DNA from: Deltaproteobacteria bacterium
GTDB taxonomy: Bacteria > Myxococcota_A > UBA9042
DNA length: 32,095 nt
Direction of reading: 5' to 3'
Assembly (NCBI GenBank): GCA_016218865.1
Contig: JACRCU010000423.1
Location: forward strand, 1-32,095
The notes under the pieces were generated by a model. The model made no database searches and was not told where the DNA came from. It saw only the letters and a list, made by a program, of their open reading frames with translations. Made by a program: the position numbers and the translations under genes. Shown here one piece after another: positions 11,106-20,140 of the stretch. Each line of letters opens with the position of its first letter. The first letter of the stretch is position 1.

Positions 11106-13493
11106 CTAGCTGGCCGGATCGTCGGCGTACTGCCGCACCACCCGGCCGGCGTCTTTGTACTCGCGCTCGGCGGCCCGCGCCAAGTGGACGTAGCTGATGG
11201 GCTTGGTCTCTTCGGCCGCCCACACCGCCGCGCGAATCACGGCGTTCTGGATCTGACCGCCGGTCAGCTCGTAATCGGCGGCCAGGTCTTTGAATTTCAG
11301 GTCCAGCTCGCGCGGCGCATCGGCCGGGATCATCACCGACCACAGGCGCTCGCGCTCGGGCAGCTCGGGCGCCGGGAAGCTGGGCTTGAAGCGGATGCGG
11401 CGCAAAAAGGCGTTGTCGATGCTCTCGGGGTTGTTGGTGGTCAGGATCACCACACCGTCGAAGTCCTCGAGCCGCTGCAGCAAGTAGTTGACTTCCAAGT
11501 TGGCGTAGCGGTCCACCGAGCTCTGCACGTCGGTGCGCTTGGCGAACAGCGAGTCCGCTTCGTCGAAAAGCAGCGCAATACCCGCGTCTTGGCTGGCATC
11601 GAACAGCTTGGAGAGGCGCTCCTCGGTCTCGCCGATGTACTTGCTCACCACGCTCGCCAGGTCCACGCGGAACAGCTCCAGGCCCAGGTCGCGCGCCACC
11701 AGGCCGGCACACAGCGTCTTGCCGGTACCGGAAGGTCCCGAAAACATGGCGGTCAGCGCCCGGCCGTAGCCCATGGTGCGGCCGTAGCCCTGCTCGTCCA
11801 GCACGAAGCCGGCGTGCTTGCCGAAGCGCACCATCTCGCGCAGCGTCTCGCGGGTATCGTCGGGCAAGATGGTGTTTTCCCAGCGGCCGCGCACGTTGAT
11901 GCGGGTGGCCAGGCCCGACAGGCGCGAGCTGGCCACGTCGCGCACCGCCCGCTCCACGTCGCTCAGGTGCACCACCGCCGACATGCCGCGCTGGCGCGAC
12001 ACCGCCTGGGCCAGGTTGATGGTCAGGTCGATCTCGTCGACGCCGAACTTGAAAACGCTGACGGTCTGCACGGTATCGTCGACGTCGCGGTCGGCCATCT
12101 TGCCGGTCAGGCGCTGGCGCCACAGGTCGCGGCGCTCGTCGATGCTGGGCGGCGCGGTGGGCAGCTCCAGGCAGCCGAGCTCGCGGAGCAGGGCCAAGTG
12201 CGCGCGCGGCGACAGCTTTTGCTCTTCGGTCCGCCGCGAGGCCCGCGCATGGAAGAACATCGTCGTCGTCTCGGGCTGCAGCAGCTGCACCAGCGCGGCC
12301 AGCCGCTCGGTGCCGTGGTCGCCGGCATCCATCGCCTGGACTTCGCTGAAGAACACCCCGGCGCGCACCAGCCGGGCCCGGCCCAAGACCTGCCCCACCT
12401 GCTCCAGATTGCCGTTCGCCAGCAGCACGTCCAGCCGCACTTCGAGCAGACCTTCGCCAAAGGTATCCAGAGCTTCGCGGGCGATACCCAGGGCGCCGGC
12501 GCGCTCGGGACCCAGCACCAGGAAGCGGCGGCCGCTGCGGAAGCCGCGCGTAAGGGCCTCGCGCAGACTGGGCGCCATCGGGGTGGCCGAGCGCTCGCTC
12601 TGGTCGTCTTCGCCGTGCGGGTGGTAGAGCAGGCCGCGCACGTCGTCCAAGCGGATCGGCAGGCCCAGCAAGTGCCCGGGCACAAAGGCGCCGGCCCGGT
12701 AGCGCAGGCCCGTGGCCAGCTCGCCCGACGCGGTCACGAGGCCATAGCGCACCAGCGTGGCCGTCGCCGCCAGCGCCGCGAGCACCGCCTTGCCGCGCAC
12801 CGCAAAGGGGTCGGCAGCGTGCTGCAAGAAGTCCTCGGGCCAGGCCACCCGTGCAGTGTCGCGCCACAACGCCCGGTAGAGCCAAAGGAATTCGGGAGCG
12901 ATCTCGGGCGCCAGCAGCAGCCACAGCAGGTCGCACTCCAGATCGTTCAGGCCGAACACCACCCGCAGCTCGTCGAAGCGCTGGGCGGCCTCGCTGGCCG
13001 GGGTCAGGTCGTCGTAGCGCACCGCCAGACGCGCCTCCATGCGATCGACGAAGGCCACCTTCTCGGGGTCCAGGGCCTCGCCGCGCAGGCAGCGCATGCA
13101 CGTGGTATCCAGCGTTTGCGCCGCGCCGGCCGGCAGCGGATTGCGCGCGGCGTCGTCGGTCGAGCGGTCCCAGGGCCGCAGCACCACCAGGTAGCGCTGC
13201 AGCATGGCGCGCACCCGGTCCAGGTAGGGCTGCAGATCGGCGCCCGCGCCCGCCAACCATGGCCGATCGGGCACCGGTGCGCTGGTTTCGGCGGGGCCGC
13301 CCAGCTCGGCGCGGATCAGGTTGCGCAGCAGATCGACCTGCAGCTCGCTCAGCTCGTCGGTCGACAGATCGGGGTCGATGCGCGCGTCGGCCAAGAGCGA
13401 CTTGGCGCGCGAACGCGAGATGCCCGGCAGGTAGGTAAGGGCCGTTTCGACCGGGCGATTGGGCGGAAGTCCTGAAATACCGGTGCGTGCCAT
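11106..13493 (-). CDS. AAA+ ATPase with HhH-like N-terminus, degenerate first AAA module and active C-terminal AAA module
   Basis: Walker A 'FSGPSGTGKTLCAGLVA', Walker B 'IALLFDEADSLF', 'VILTTNNPESIDNAFLRRI' sensor/arginine-finger region; earlier degenerate 'RRFLVLGPERAGALGIAREAL'. Confidence 0.9.
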   Translation of the reverse strand: MARTGISGLPPNRPVETALTYLPGISRSRAKSLLADARIDPDLSTDELSELQVDLLRNLIRAELGGPAETSAPVPDRPWLAGAGADLQPYLDRVRAMLQRYLVVLRPWDRSTDDAARNPLPAGAAQTLDTTCMRCLRGEALDPEKVAFVDRMEARLAVRYDDLTPASEAAQRFDELRVVFGLNDLECDLLWLLLAPEIAPEFLWLYRALWRDTARVAWPEDFLQHAADPFAVRGKAVLAALAATATLVRYGLVTASGELATGLRYRAGAFVPGHLLGLPIRLDDVRGLLYHPHGEDDQSERSATPMAPSLREALTRGFRSGRRFLVLGPERAGALGIAREALDTFGEGLLEVRLDVLLANGNLEQVGQVLGRARLVRAGVFFSEVQAMDAGDHGTERLAALVQLLQPETTTMFFHARASRRTEEQKLSPRAHLALLRELGCLELPTAPPSIDERRDLWRQRLTGKMADRDVDDTVQTVSVFKFGVDEIDLTINLAQAVSRQRGMSAVVHLSDVERAVRDVASSRLSGLATRINVRGRWENTILPDDTRETLREMVRFGKHAGFVLDEQGYGRTMGYGRALTAMFSGPSGTGKTLCAGLVARDLGLELFRVDLASVVSKYIGETEERLSKLFDASQDAGIALLFDEADSLFAKRTDVQSSVDRYANLEVNYLLQRLEDFDGVVILTTNNPESIDNAFLRRIRFKPSFPAPELPERERLWSVMIPADAPRELDLKFKDLAADYELTGGQIQNAVIRAAVWAAEETKPISYVHLARAAEREYKDAGRVVRQYADDPAS

Positions 13494-13625
13494 GGCGGCA
13501 GGCTACGCGGGGCGCTGGGAGCCGTCAATCGCCGCGGGCGGCAGTGGCCCGGCAACTGGACAAACCTGCAGGTTATGCGTTAACTCCCGCGCGATCGCCC
13601 GCCGCGTCGGGCGCGCCGGAACGCC

Positions 13626-15302
13626 GTGTCTTCGCGCCACTTCGTCTTGCCGATTCTGGGTTTGTTGCTGGTGGCCGCACCGCTGCGGGCCGACCCGCTG
13701 GGCCACGACGACCGCGCCGCCAGCCTGTACCGCGACGTGTTGCGCGTCGGCGACGGCGGCAAGCCCCTGCTGCCCCTCTCGGTGCTCACCGCGCAAGATC
13801 ACATCGAAATCAGCGCAGGTACCGGGCTGCGGGTGCTGGGCACCGGCGATGGCCAGGTCGACATCCGCCTGCCGCCCGGCCGGGCGATCGAGCTGAGCGC
13901 GGTGGCCGGCAAGCCCGGCGAGGTCAAGCACTACGTGGTGCTGGCGCAGGCGCCGGCGTGGGACTTCGAGACGCTGCGGGCGCAAAAACTGGCTTGGAAA
14001 GAGCGGGGTTTCGCCGTGGTCGCCCAGGGCACCGGCACCACCTACAGCCTGGCCGGGCGCATGTTCGACACCCGGCAGACGCTGCTGTGCCTGGAGCAGG
14101 AGTTCGCCGACTCGAATTCGGCCGCGGCCAAGGCCCAGGAAATCGGGCGCAATTTTAATGTTGACCTTGGCGTGCACCACGTAGTCGCCGTGCCGCCCAG
14201 TGCCGAGCTGGTGCTGCGCGAGCGCGGCGGTTCCAGCGTAGAGGTGCACGCCCGCGACGTGCTCTGGTTCGAGGCGCAGCGCCCGTCGGGCAAGGCGGCG
14301 GCGCTGACGGTGGTGGGGGTGCGCAAGGGCGCCCGCAGCGAGCTGGATCTGCCGGGCCGCGTCTACGTGGTCGCCGGCCGCCAGGGGCTGGAAGTGGTGA
14401 ACGAGGCCGACCTGGAGAACGTGCTGGAAGGCGTGGTGGCGTCCGAGATCTTCCACTCGGCGCCCGACGCGGCCCTGCGCGCCCAGGCGGTGGCGGCCCG
14501 CACCGACATGCTGGCCAAGGTGGGCACCCGCCACGCCACCGACCCCTTGGCCATCTGCTCGGAAGTGCACTGCCAGGCCTACCGTGGCTTGGAGCGGGTC
14601 AGCCCGCGCATCGCCCAGGCGGTGCAGGACACCCGCGGTCAGGTGCTGGTCGACGCCGAAGGCCGCTTGGTCGACGCCTACTACCACGCCGTGTCGGGCG
14701 GCCACACCGAGAACAACGAGCTGGTCTGGCCCGGGCGCCCACAGCCGGCCCTGCGCGGGCGCACCGATCTGGTGGCCGGCGCCCAGGACCTGCTGGCCGG
14801 CGGCGCTACCGACGACTCGGTTCGACAACTGCTTGAGAGTAAAGATCAAAGCTGGGCAGCCGCCTCGGGCATGAACGCCGAAGCCTGCCGTTGGCGGACC
14901 GAGCGCAGCGCCGACGAATTGGCCGGCCAGCTCAAGCGCTTTGGGGTGCACAAGCCGGTCAAGGCCCTGACGGTGGTGCGGCGCGGCGTGTCCGGGCGCG
15001 CCATTGCCCTGGACGTGGTGCAAAGCGACGGCAGCGTGGTCAAGATCGAGGGCGAACTGCGCATCCGCGACGCCCTGGGCGGCTCGCACGGCCCCAAGGG
15101 GCTGCGGTCGTCGCTGGTGATCGTCAAGGCGGGACCGGCCAAGGACGGCGTGCCGCAGAGCTGGACGTTCGTCGGCGCCGGCTTTGGCCACGGCGTGGGC
15201 ATGGACCAGACCGGCGCGGTGGCGCGCGCCAAGGCTGGGCAGAAATTCGACGAGATCCTGCTGCACTACTACGCCGGCGCGACCCTGGCCAAGCTGTACT
15301 GA
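13626..15302 (+). CDS. SpoIID/LytB-domain exported protein
   Basis: Signal peptide (MSSRHFVLPILGLLLVAAPLRA, GTG start); 'LENVLEGVVASEIFHSAPDAALRAQAVAART', 'YHAVSGGHTENNELVW', 'GAGFGHGVGMDQTGAVARAKAGQKFDEILLHYYAGATL' are SpoIID hallmarks. Confidence 0.92.
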   Translation: MSSRHFVLPILGLLLVAAPLRADPLGHDDRAASLYRDVLRVGDGGKPLLPLSVLTAQDHIEISAGTGLRVLGTGDGQVDIRLPPGRAIELSAVAGKPGEVKHYVVLAQAPAWDFETLRAQKLAWKERGFAVVAQGTGTTYSLAGRMFDTRQTLLCLEQEFADSNSAAAKAQEIGRNFNVDLGVHHVVAVPPSAELVLRERGGSSVEVHARDVLWFEAQRPSGKAAALTVVGVRKGARSELDLPGRVYVVAGRQGLEVVNEADLENVLEGVVASEIFHSAPDAALRAQAVAARTDMLAKVGTRHATDPLAICSEVHCQAYRGLERVSPRIAQAVQDTRGQVLVDAEGRLVDAYYHAVSGGHTENNELVWPGRPQPALRGRTDLVAGAQDLLAGGATDDSVRQLLESKDQSWAAASGMNAEACRWRTERSADELAGQLKRFGVHKPVKALTVVRRGVSGRAIALDVVQSDGSVVKIEGELRIRDALGGSHGPKGLRSSLVIVKAGPAKDGVPQSWTFVGAGFGHGVGMDQTGAVARAKAGQKFDEILLHYYAGATLAKLY

Positions 15303-15329
15303 CGGCGCTCGCGTGCGGTCAGCCGGCCG

Positions 15330-18300
15330 CTATTTGCAGTCGGCGCAGGTCGAACCCATGCACGCGGAGCCGGCGACGCCCGTGCCCGCCGCGTTGCAGC
15401 AGTCGCCGTAGGACTTGCAGTAGGTGTCGCAGTAGCAGCCGGTGCCGCTGCCCCCGCAGTGGGTGTCGCAGTAGTGGCTCGACGCGCAGTCGGCCGAGCA
15501 ATTGCTTGGGGTCTCGCCAGACTCGCACTTGCCGTTGCCGCACACCGGCGAATTCCAGCAGTCGGCCCAGCAGTTGCTCGGGGTCTCGCCGGACTCGCAC
15601 TTGCCGTTGCCGCACTGTTGGCTCGGGCAGTACAAGGAGTAGTCGGGGCAGCAATCCCCCGCCGCGACGCACCCAGTGTCGCACAAGCAGGTGCCGGTGC
15701 TGCCGGCGCCGCCGCACTTGCCGGCGCACGACCCGGCTTGGGCTTTGCAGGTTACGCCGTCGCCGGTGTAGCCGGTGAGGCACTTGCAGGTAAAGGACCC
15801 GGCGGTATTGGTGCAGGTCGCGTAGGCCGAGCAGTTGTCGCTGCCCAGGCTGCATTCGTCGACGTCGCTGCAGGTCTTGCCGTTGCCCGTCCAGCCGGGC
15901 TGACAGGTGCAGGCGTAGCTGCCGGCGGTGTTGCCGCACGAGGCGTGGCTGTCGCACTGGGCGGTGCCGGCTTTGCACTCGTCGATGTCGGTGCAGCTGC
16001 TGCCGGTGCCCGTCCAGCCCGGCTTGCAGGTGCAGGTGTAGGCGCCGGCCGTGTTGCTGCAGTCGGCGTGGGTATCGCAAGTGGCTGTGCCGGCTGTACA
16101 TTCGTCGATATCGCTGCAGGTCTGGCCGTTGCCGGTCCAGCCCGGCTTGCACGCGCAAACGCGGCTGCCCACCGTGTTGGTGCACTTGGCCTGCGGCGAG
16201 CAGTCGCCGTTGTTGCTGGCGCACTCGTCGATGTCGCTGCAGCTGGCGCCGTCGCCGGCAAAGCCCTTGGCGCACTGGCAGGCGGGAGCGAGCGTGTCGT
16301 TGTTCAGGCAGAGCGCGTTCTTGTCGCAGGGGTTGAAGACCGCGCACACATCGATGCCCGGCGACTGCAGCGCCACCGGGCCGCCCACGGCGGTCACCGG
16401 CGCAAGACCGTCGCTGCAGGTGACTTGGACGATCAGCTGATCGCCCACCTGCAAGGGCTTGCCGTCGGCGCGCTTGGTCTTGAGCAGGTCCAGCGACGTG
16501 GCCGTTGCCCCGCCAACCAGCGCAATTCCGCCAACTTGCCAAGTGCTCTGGCACACTACGGCCTCGCCGTCGGCGTCGAGCGTAGCCGCCCCCGGGAGCT
16601 GTGCTGCGATCGAGCCGACGAGGTCGGCCTTGGTCGGCACCACCACCGCAAAGGCCGGCGGCGGCGCGTTGGCGACGACCAGTTGCGCCTGGACGGGCGG
16701 CCCGCTGGCATAGCCATCGCTCGCGACCACACTGACCTGCACGACTTGACCCTTTTTTGCCGTCAGAGCCGGCAGTTGCGGGCCGGTGCCGGCGGGCTGA
16801 CCCCCGACACTCCATTGGTACTTGTAGGTGATCTGCTGGCCGGCGCCGACATCGGCGTCCGTGGCCGGGGCGGCCAGTTCGACTGCAATCACCTGGGTGG
16901 TGTCCGGCGCGGCCGGCTTGAGCGCGATCTGCGGCGCCCCTGGCGGCAGGTTGCCGTAGACCGGCACCGGCCACTGGCCCAGACTCGCCCCTTTGCCGCT
17001 GCGCAGGGTCAGGTTCCACAGGTGCCAACCCGGCGTCGTCTCTACGAAACTGACCGACTGGGCGCCGGCCTGCAAGCTGGCGTGGCGGGTGTCGTCGGGA
17101 TCCGCCAGCACCCACAGTTGCGGCGGGCTGTCGCTGTAGCCCTTGCCCACCGACAGCGTCGCCACCAGGGGCAGCGCCTGGCCCACGCTGACCACGTGAG
17201 TGGCCGTCTGGCTCAGGTCCACGCTGGCGCACACCAGGCCGTCGCCAAAGCTGCCCGGGGCGCACGCGCAGGCGGGCTGCAGCGACAGGTTCTCGGTGCA
17301 CAGGGCCGTGGCCGCACAGGGGCGCAGGGGGCTGGCGCACACCGCGTCGCCGCCGACCACTGCAATGGTCACCGCGCCGCTGGCACTGGTCAGCGCGCCG
17401 TCGCTCGCGGTAGCGGTAGCGGTGAGCACGTCGCCCTGCTTGGCCCACGGTGCCAGGTTGGCCACGACGGCGCTGGTGCCGCTGGCACCGGGTACGGGAC
17501 TGCCGTTGACTTGCCACTGCACCGTCACCTCCACGGGGTCGCCGTCGGCGTCGACCGCGGGTTGCGGCGCCAGCGCCACTTCGGCCGTGCCCAACAGCGA
17601 AACCTGTGGATTCTTGGCGGCGAGCACGGGCTTGGCCGGCGCGGCGTTGACGAAGGTCACCGATGCCACCGCCGCCACGCCGATGTCCAGACCGTCGCTG
17701 GGGGTCGCATGGACCTGCCACATCTCGCCTTTCTTGGCGACCTTCGCCGGCAGCGTCGCGCCGGAGAGTAGGGGGACTCCGGTGGCCTTCTGCCACACGA
17801 ACGTCCAGGTCAGCGCCGCGCCGTCCGCCGCATCCGGGTCGGTCACGCCGCCCACCACGCTGGCGGTCACGCTGTCCAAGGTCGTCGGCGCGGGGTTCGA
17901 CAGGGCCAGTTCGGCCAGGCCCTTGGGCGGCTGGTTGACCGTCGCGGGGTAGTCCTGCTGCCAGATCGGCTTGCCGCCGGCCGCCACCGCCACCCGCAGC
18001 GTGTGCGATCCCGCCGGCTGCACAGTGGCCACAAGGCTGGCCAGGCCGGTCGGCGGGGTGGTCTGGGCGGTCGCCAGGGTGCTGCCGCTGGCCAGGTCGA
18101 CCACGCTGAGCAGGATCTCTTTGCCCTGCACGACGTTGGAGTCACCCACGCTGACCGGCAGTTCGCCGGCCGCGGGCAAGTGCAAGGTGGCGCCCGCCGC
18201 CAGATCGGCCAGCGGTCCGCCCAGCTTCAGGCACGTGTGCCCGTCGCCCACATAGCCCTTCTGGCAGAAGCACTTGGGCTCGGTGCTGTCGCTCTCGACG

Positions 18301-19550
18301 CAGTCGGCGTGGTCGCCACACGGCTGCAGCAGCGGGCACAGCTTGGCGGGCCCGACCTGCCACGACACCGGCAGCGACGTGGCCGTGCCGAGGCCGTCGC
18401 TGCTCGTCGCGCGAACCTGAATCAAACTGCCCACCACAATCGGCTTTTTCAGGAGCAGGGCCAGCTCGATCAGGCTGTGCTTGCTGGCCACCGCGCCAGA
18501 GACCGTTTCGCCGTCGACCTGCCACTGCAAGGTGGTGGTGAGCGGGTCGCCGTCGGGGTCGCTGGCCGGCTGGTCGACCGCCACCGCGGCTACGCTGCTC
18601 AGGTCCAGCGGTGCGCTGCCGGTCGCTGCCAGCACCGCGGGCTGCGGCGGGGCATTGCCGATCTGCACCTGGGCGGTGGCCGGCAAGCTGGACGAGTGGC
18701 CGTCGCTCACCAGCAGCGTTACCGCCACCGTCTGGCCCTTCTTGGCCTGACCGGCGGGCAGCACCGGCCCAGTGGCGGCCGCGGCCACACCGTTGATGTG
18801 CCATTGCTGGGCCTGCTGAAGGGCCTGGTTCTCGGGATCGCTCGCCGGCTTGAGGATTTTGACAGCGATGGCATCCAGAACGGTGGGCGCCAGCGGCTCC
18901 AGGCCAATCTCGGGCTGGCTGGGGCGCCCGTCCACCTGCAGCTCCAGCGTCAGCGTGGGGCTGTCCGCCGCCGCGGCCGTCGAGTGTGCGGCCAGCTGCA
19001 CCTGCCACGGCCCCGGCGCTTCGGGCACGGTGACGGCAAAATGGAGGCTGCTACTGCCGGGTTGCAGGACCTGGTTCTGCGACCACGTGCCGCTGCCGTC
19101 CCACAGCCGCAGGGACCACGCCGCCGCGGCGCTCACCTGCTGTACCTGCACCGTCAGGTCCAGGGTCGTGGCCGGATACACGGTGGTGCCCGCCGCCGGA
19201 CTGGTTACGGCGATTTGCGGCCACAGCGGGCCTTGCCCGTCTGCCGCACCGTCGCCGACCGGGGTATCCAGCGCGCCGCCATTGTCGTTTGGGTCGCCGC
19301 CGTCGGCCGCCGAACCGCAGGCCGCCAGCGCCACCAGCCCCGCGCCCAGGACCAGCCGCAGCCAAGGGCGTACACTGCGGTTCGCCGGCGAACCACAATC
19401 AGGATGATCGCAAGATAGGATGCGGTAAAGGATATTTGCGAATTCGGTTCCACGAAAAACGCAGCGTTGCCGGGAATGGGCGGGGCTGGTGGTAGGTGTA
19501 GCCATGGTGGTCCTCGTCGGCGCGGGCGGCGGCCCGTTCGGGGTGCGCAT
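15330..19550 (-). CDS. Large mosaic lipoprotein: Ig/PKD-like modules, EGF-like and calcium-binding EGF domains, somatomedin-B-like Cys-rich domains
   Basis: Lipobox LVLGAGLVALAACGS; 'DPDGDPLTTTLQWQVDG' PKD/cadherin-like; 'DIDECxxxxxxCDxHAxCxNTxGxYxCxCKPGWTGxGxxC' repeats; 'CAGKCGGAGSTGTCLCDTGCVAAGDCCPDYSLYC' SMB-like. Start uncertain: ATG 19550 (TGATG overlap with upstream gene) or ATG 19505, both far from the lipobox. Confidence 0.85.
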   Translation of the reverse strand: MRTPNGPPPAPTRTTMATPTTSPAHSRQRCVFRGTEFANILYRILSCDHPDCGSPANRSVRPWLRLVLGAGLVALAACGSAADGGDPNDNGGALDTPVGDGAADGQGPLWPQIAVTSPAAGTTVYPATTLDLTVQVQQVSAAAAWSLRLWDGSGTWSQNQVLQPGSSSLHFAVTVPEAPGPWQVQLAAHSTAAAADSPTLTLELQVDGRPSQPEIGLEPLAPTVLDAIAVKILKPASDPENQALQQAQQWHINGVAAAATGPVLPAGQAKKGQTVAVTLLVSDGHSSSLPATAQVQIGNAPPQPAVLAATGSAPLDLSSVAAVAVDQPASDPDGDPLTTTLQWQVDGETVSGAVASKHSLIELALLLKKPIVVGSLIQVRATSSDGLGTATSLPVSWQVGPAKLCPLLQPCGDHADCVESDSTEPKCFCQKGYVGDGHTCLKLGGPLADLAAGATLHLPAAGELPVSVGDSNVVQGKEILLSVVDLASGSTLATAQTTPPTGLASLVATVQPAGSHTLRVAVAAGGKPIWQQDYPATVNQPPKGLAELALSNPAPTTLDSVTASVVGGVTDPDAADGAALTWTFVWQKATGVPLLSGATLPAKVAKKGEMWQVHATPSDGLDIGVAAVASVTFVNAAPAKPVLAAKNPQVSLLGTAEVALAPQPAVDADGDPVEVTVQWQVNGSPVPGASGTSAVVANLAPWAKQGDVLTATATASDGALTSASGAVTIAVVGGDAVCASPLRPCAATALCTENLSLQPACACAPGSFGDGLVCASVDLSQTATHVVSVGQALPLVATLSVGKGYSDSPPQLWVLADPDDTRHASLQAGAQSVSFVETTPGWHLWNLTLRSGKGASLGQWPVPVYGNLPPGAPQIALKPAAPDTTQVIAVELAAPATDADVGAGQQITYKYQWSVGGQPAGTGPQLPALTAKKGQVVQVSVVASDGYASGPPVQAQLVVANAPPPAFAVVVPTKADLVGSIAAQLPGAATLDADGEAVVCQSTWQVGGIALVGGATATSLDLLKTKRADGKPLQVGDQLIVQVTCSDGLAPVTAVGGPVALQSPGIDVCAVFNPCDKNALCLNNDTLAPACQCAKGFAGDGASCSDIDECASNNGDCSPQAKCTNTVGSRVCACKPGWTGNGQTCSDIDECTAGTATCDTHADCSNTAGAYTCTCKPGWTGTGSSCTDIDECKAGTAQCDSHASCGNTAGSYACTCQPGWTGNGKTCSDVDECSLGSDNCSAYATCTNTAGSFTCKCLTGYTGDGVTCKAQAGSCAGKCGGAGSTGTCLCDTGCVAAGDCCPDYSLYCPSQQCGNGKCESGETPSNCWADCWNSPVCGNGKCESGETPSNCSADCASSHYCDTHCGGSGTGCYCDTYCKSYGDCCNAAGTGVAGSACMGSTCADCK
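15725..16350 (-). repeat. EGF-like repeat array (one EGF plus four tandem calcium-binding EGF-type units)
   Basis: CAVFNPCDKNALC...GDGASCSDIDECASNNGDC..., DIDECTAGTATC, DIDECKAGTAQC, DVDECSLGSDNC in series. Confidence 0.85.
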
Positions 19551-20140
19551 CAGTGGCGCCCAGGCGCGGGCGGCGTCGCCAGCGGGATGGCCCGGTGCAC
19601 GGGCAGGCCGGTCGGCAGGCGCGGGCTCGCCTGGCGCGGCGGATCGTCGACCCTGGGCGCGGCCCGGCCAAAGCGCTGCACACTGCGGGCGTGCACACCG
19701 CCGTCTGCCGCCTGCCAATCCAACGCTACCGTCAAATCACCAGGTTGTGTGCGGTCGGCGCGCACCACGAACTGCAGCACGGCTTCGCCGGAGCGCGGCC
19801 GCTGGATTGGCAAGTTGCGCGGCTGCTGCAGCACTACCAGCCCCGGCGGCGCCTGCAGCGTCATGCGCAGGGCGCCCACGCCGGGCGACTGCCACACCAC
19901 CCGCAGGCGCAAGGTGGTCGCGCGGCCGACGGGCAGCGGCCGATCGGTCAACCACCGGGCCAGCAGCGGCGCGGTCACGGGCGTGGCGTGAGCGGGCAAG
20001 GCCGCCAACCATGCCAGCGCGATGGTCAGCCAAGCTCCCAGCACCCACCAAGGGCGCGCCGGACCCGGCCCGCATGGCCGCCCACGGCCCGACGAATGCA
20101 GCGAGCCGGCTCCGCCCGGTTCCAGAGAGGTTGGTGTCAT
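19550..20140 (-). CDS. Exported 196-aa protein, beta-sandwich-like (BatD/DUF11-type feel), unknown function
   Basis: ATG at 20138-20140 overlaps the upstream gene's TGA (ATGA); hydrophobic signal 'WWVLGAWLTIALAWLAALPAHA'; 'ATTLRLRVVWQSPGVGALRMTLQAPPGLVVLQQPRN' beta-rich. The ORF track hides it as the C-terminal part of 19550..21931. Confidence 0.72.
   Translation of the reverse strand: MTPTSLEPGGAGSLHSSGRGRPCGPGPARPWWVLGAWLTIALAWLAALPAHATPVTAPLLARWLTDRPLPVGRATTLRLRVVWQSPGVGALRMTLQAPPGLVVLQQPRNLPIQRPRSGEAVLQFVVRADRTQPGDLTVALDWQAADGGVHARSVQRFGRAAPRVDDPPRQASPRLPTGLPVHRAIPLATPPAPGRH

Noticed and set aside
9933-13475. Plus-strand 1180-aa ORF
   Set aside because: Antisense to the AAA+ ATPase and TPR/PEGA gene, which carry clear motifs; H/Q/A/R-rich nonsense composition.
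11106-13493. Assignment of the AAA+ gene to an extracellular contractile injection system
   Set aside because: No sheath, tube, baseplate or spike genes recognisable anywhere in the window.
13503-15266. Minus-strand 587-aa ORF
   Set aside because: Antisense to the SpoIID/LytB gene; no recognisable motif.
15319-17796. Minus 825-aa and plus 770-aa (15459..17771) ORFs
   Set aside because: Out-of-frame or antisense versions of the EGF/SMB lipoprotein, which has signature motifs in its own frame.
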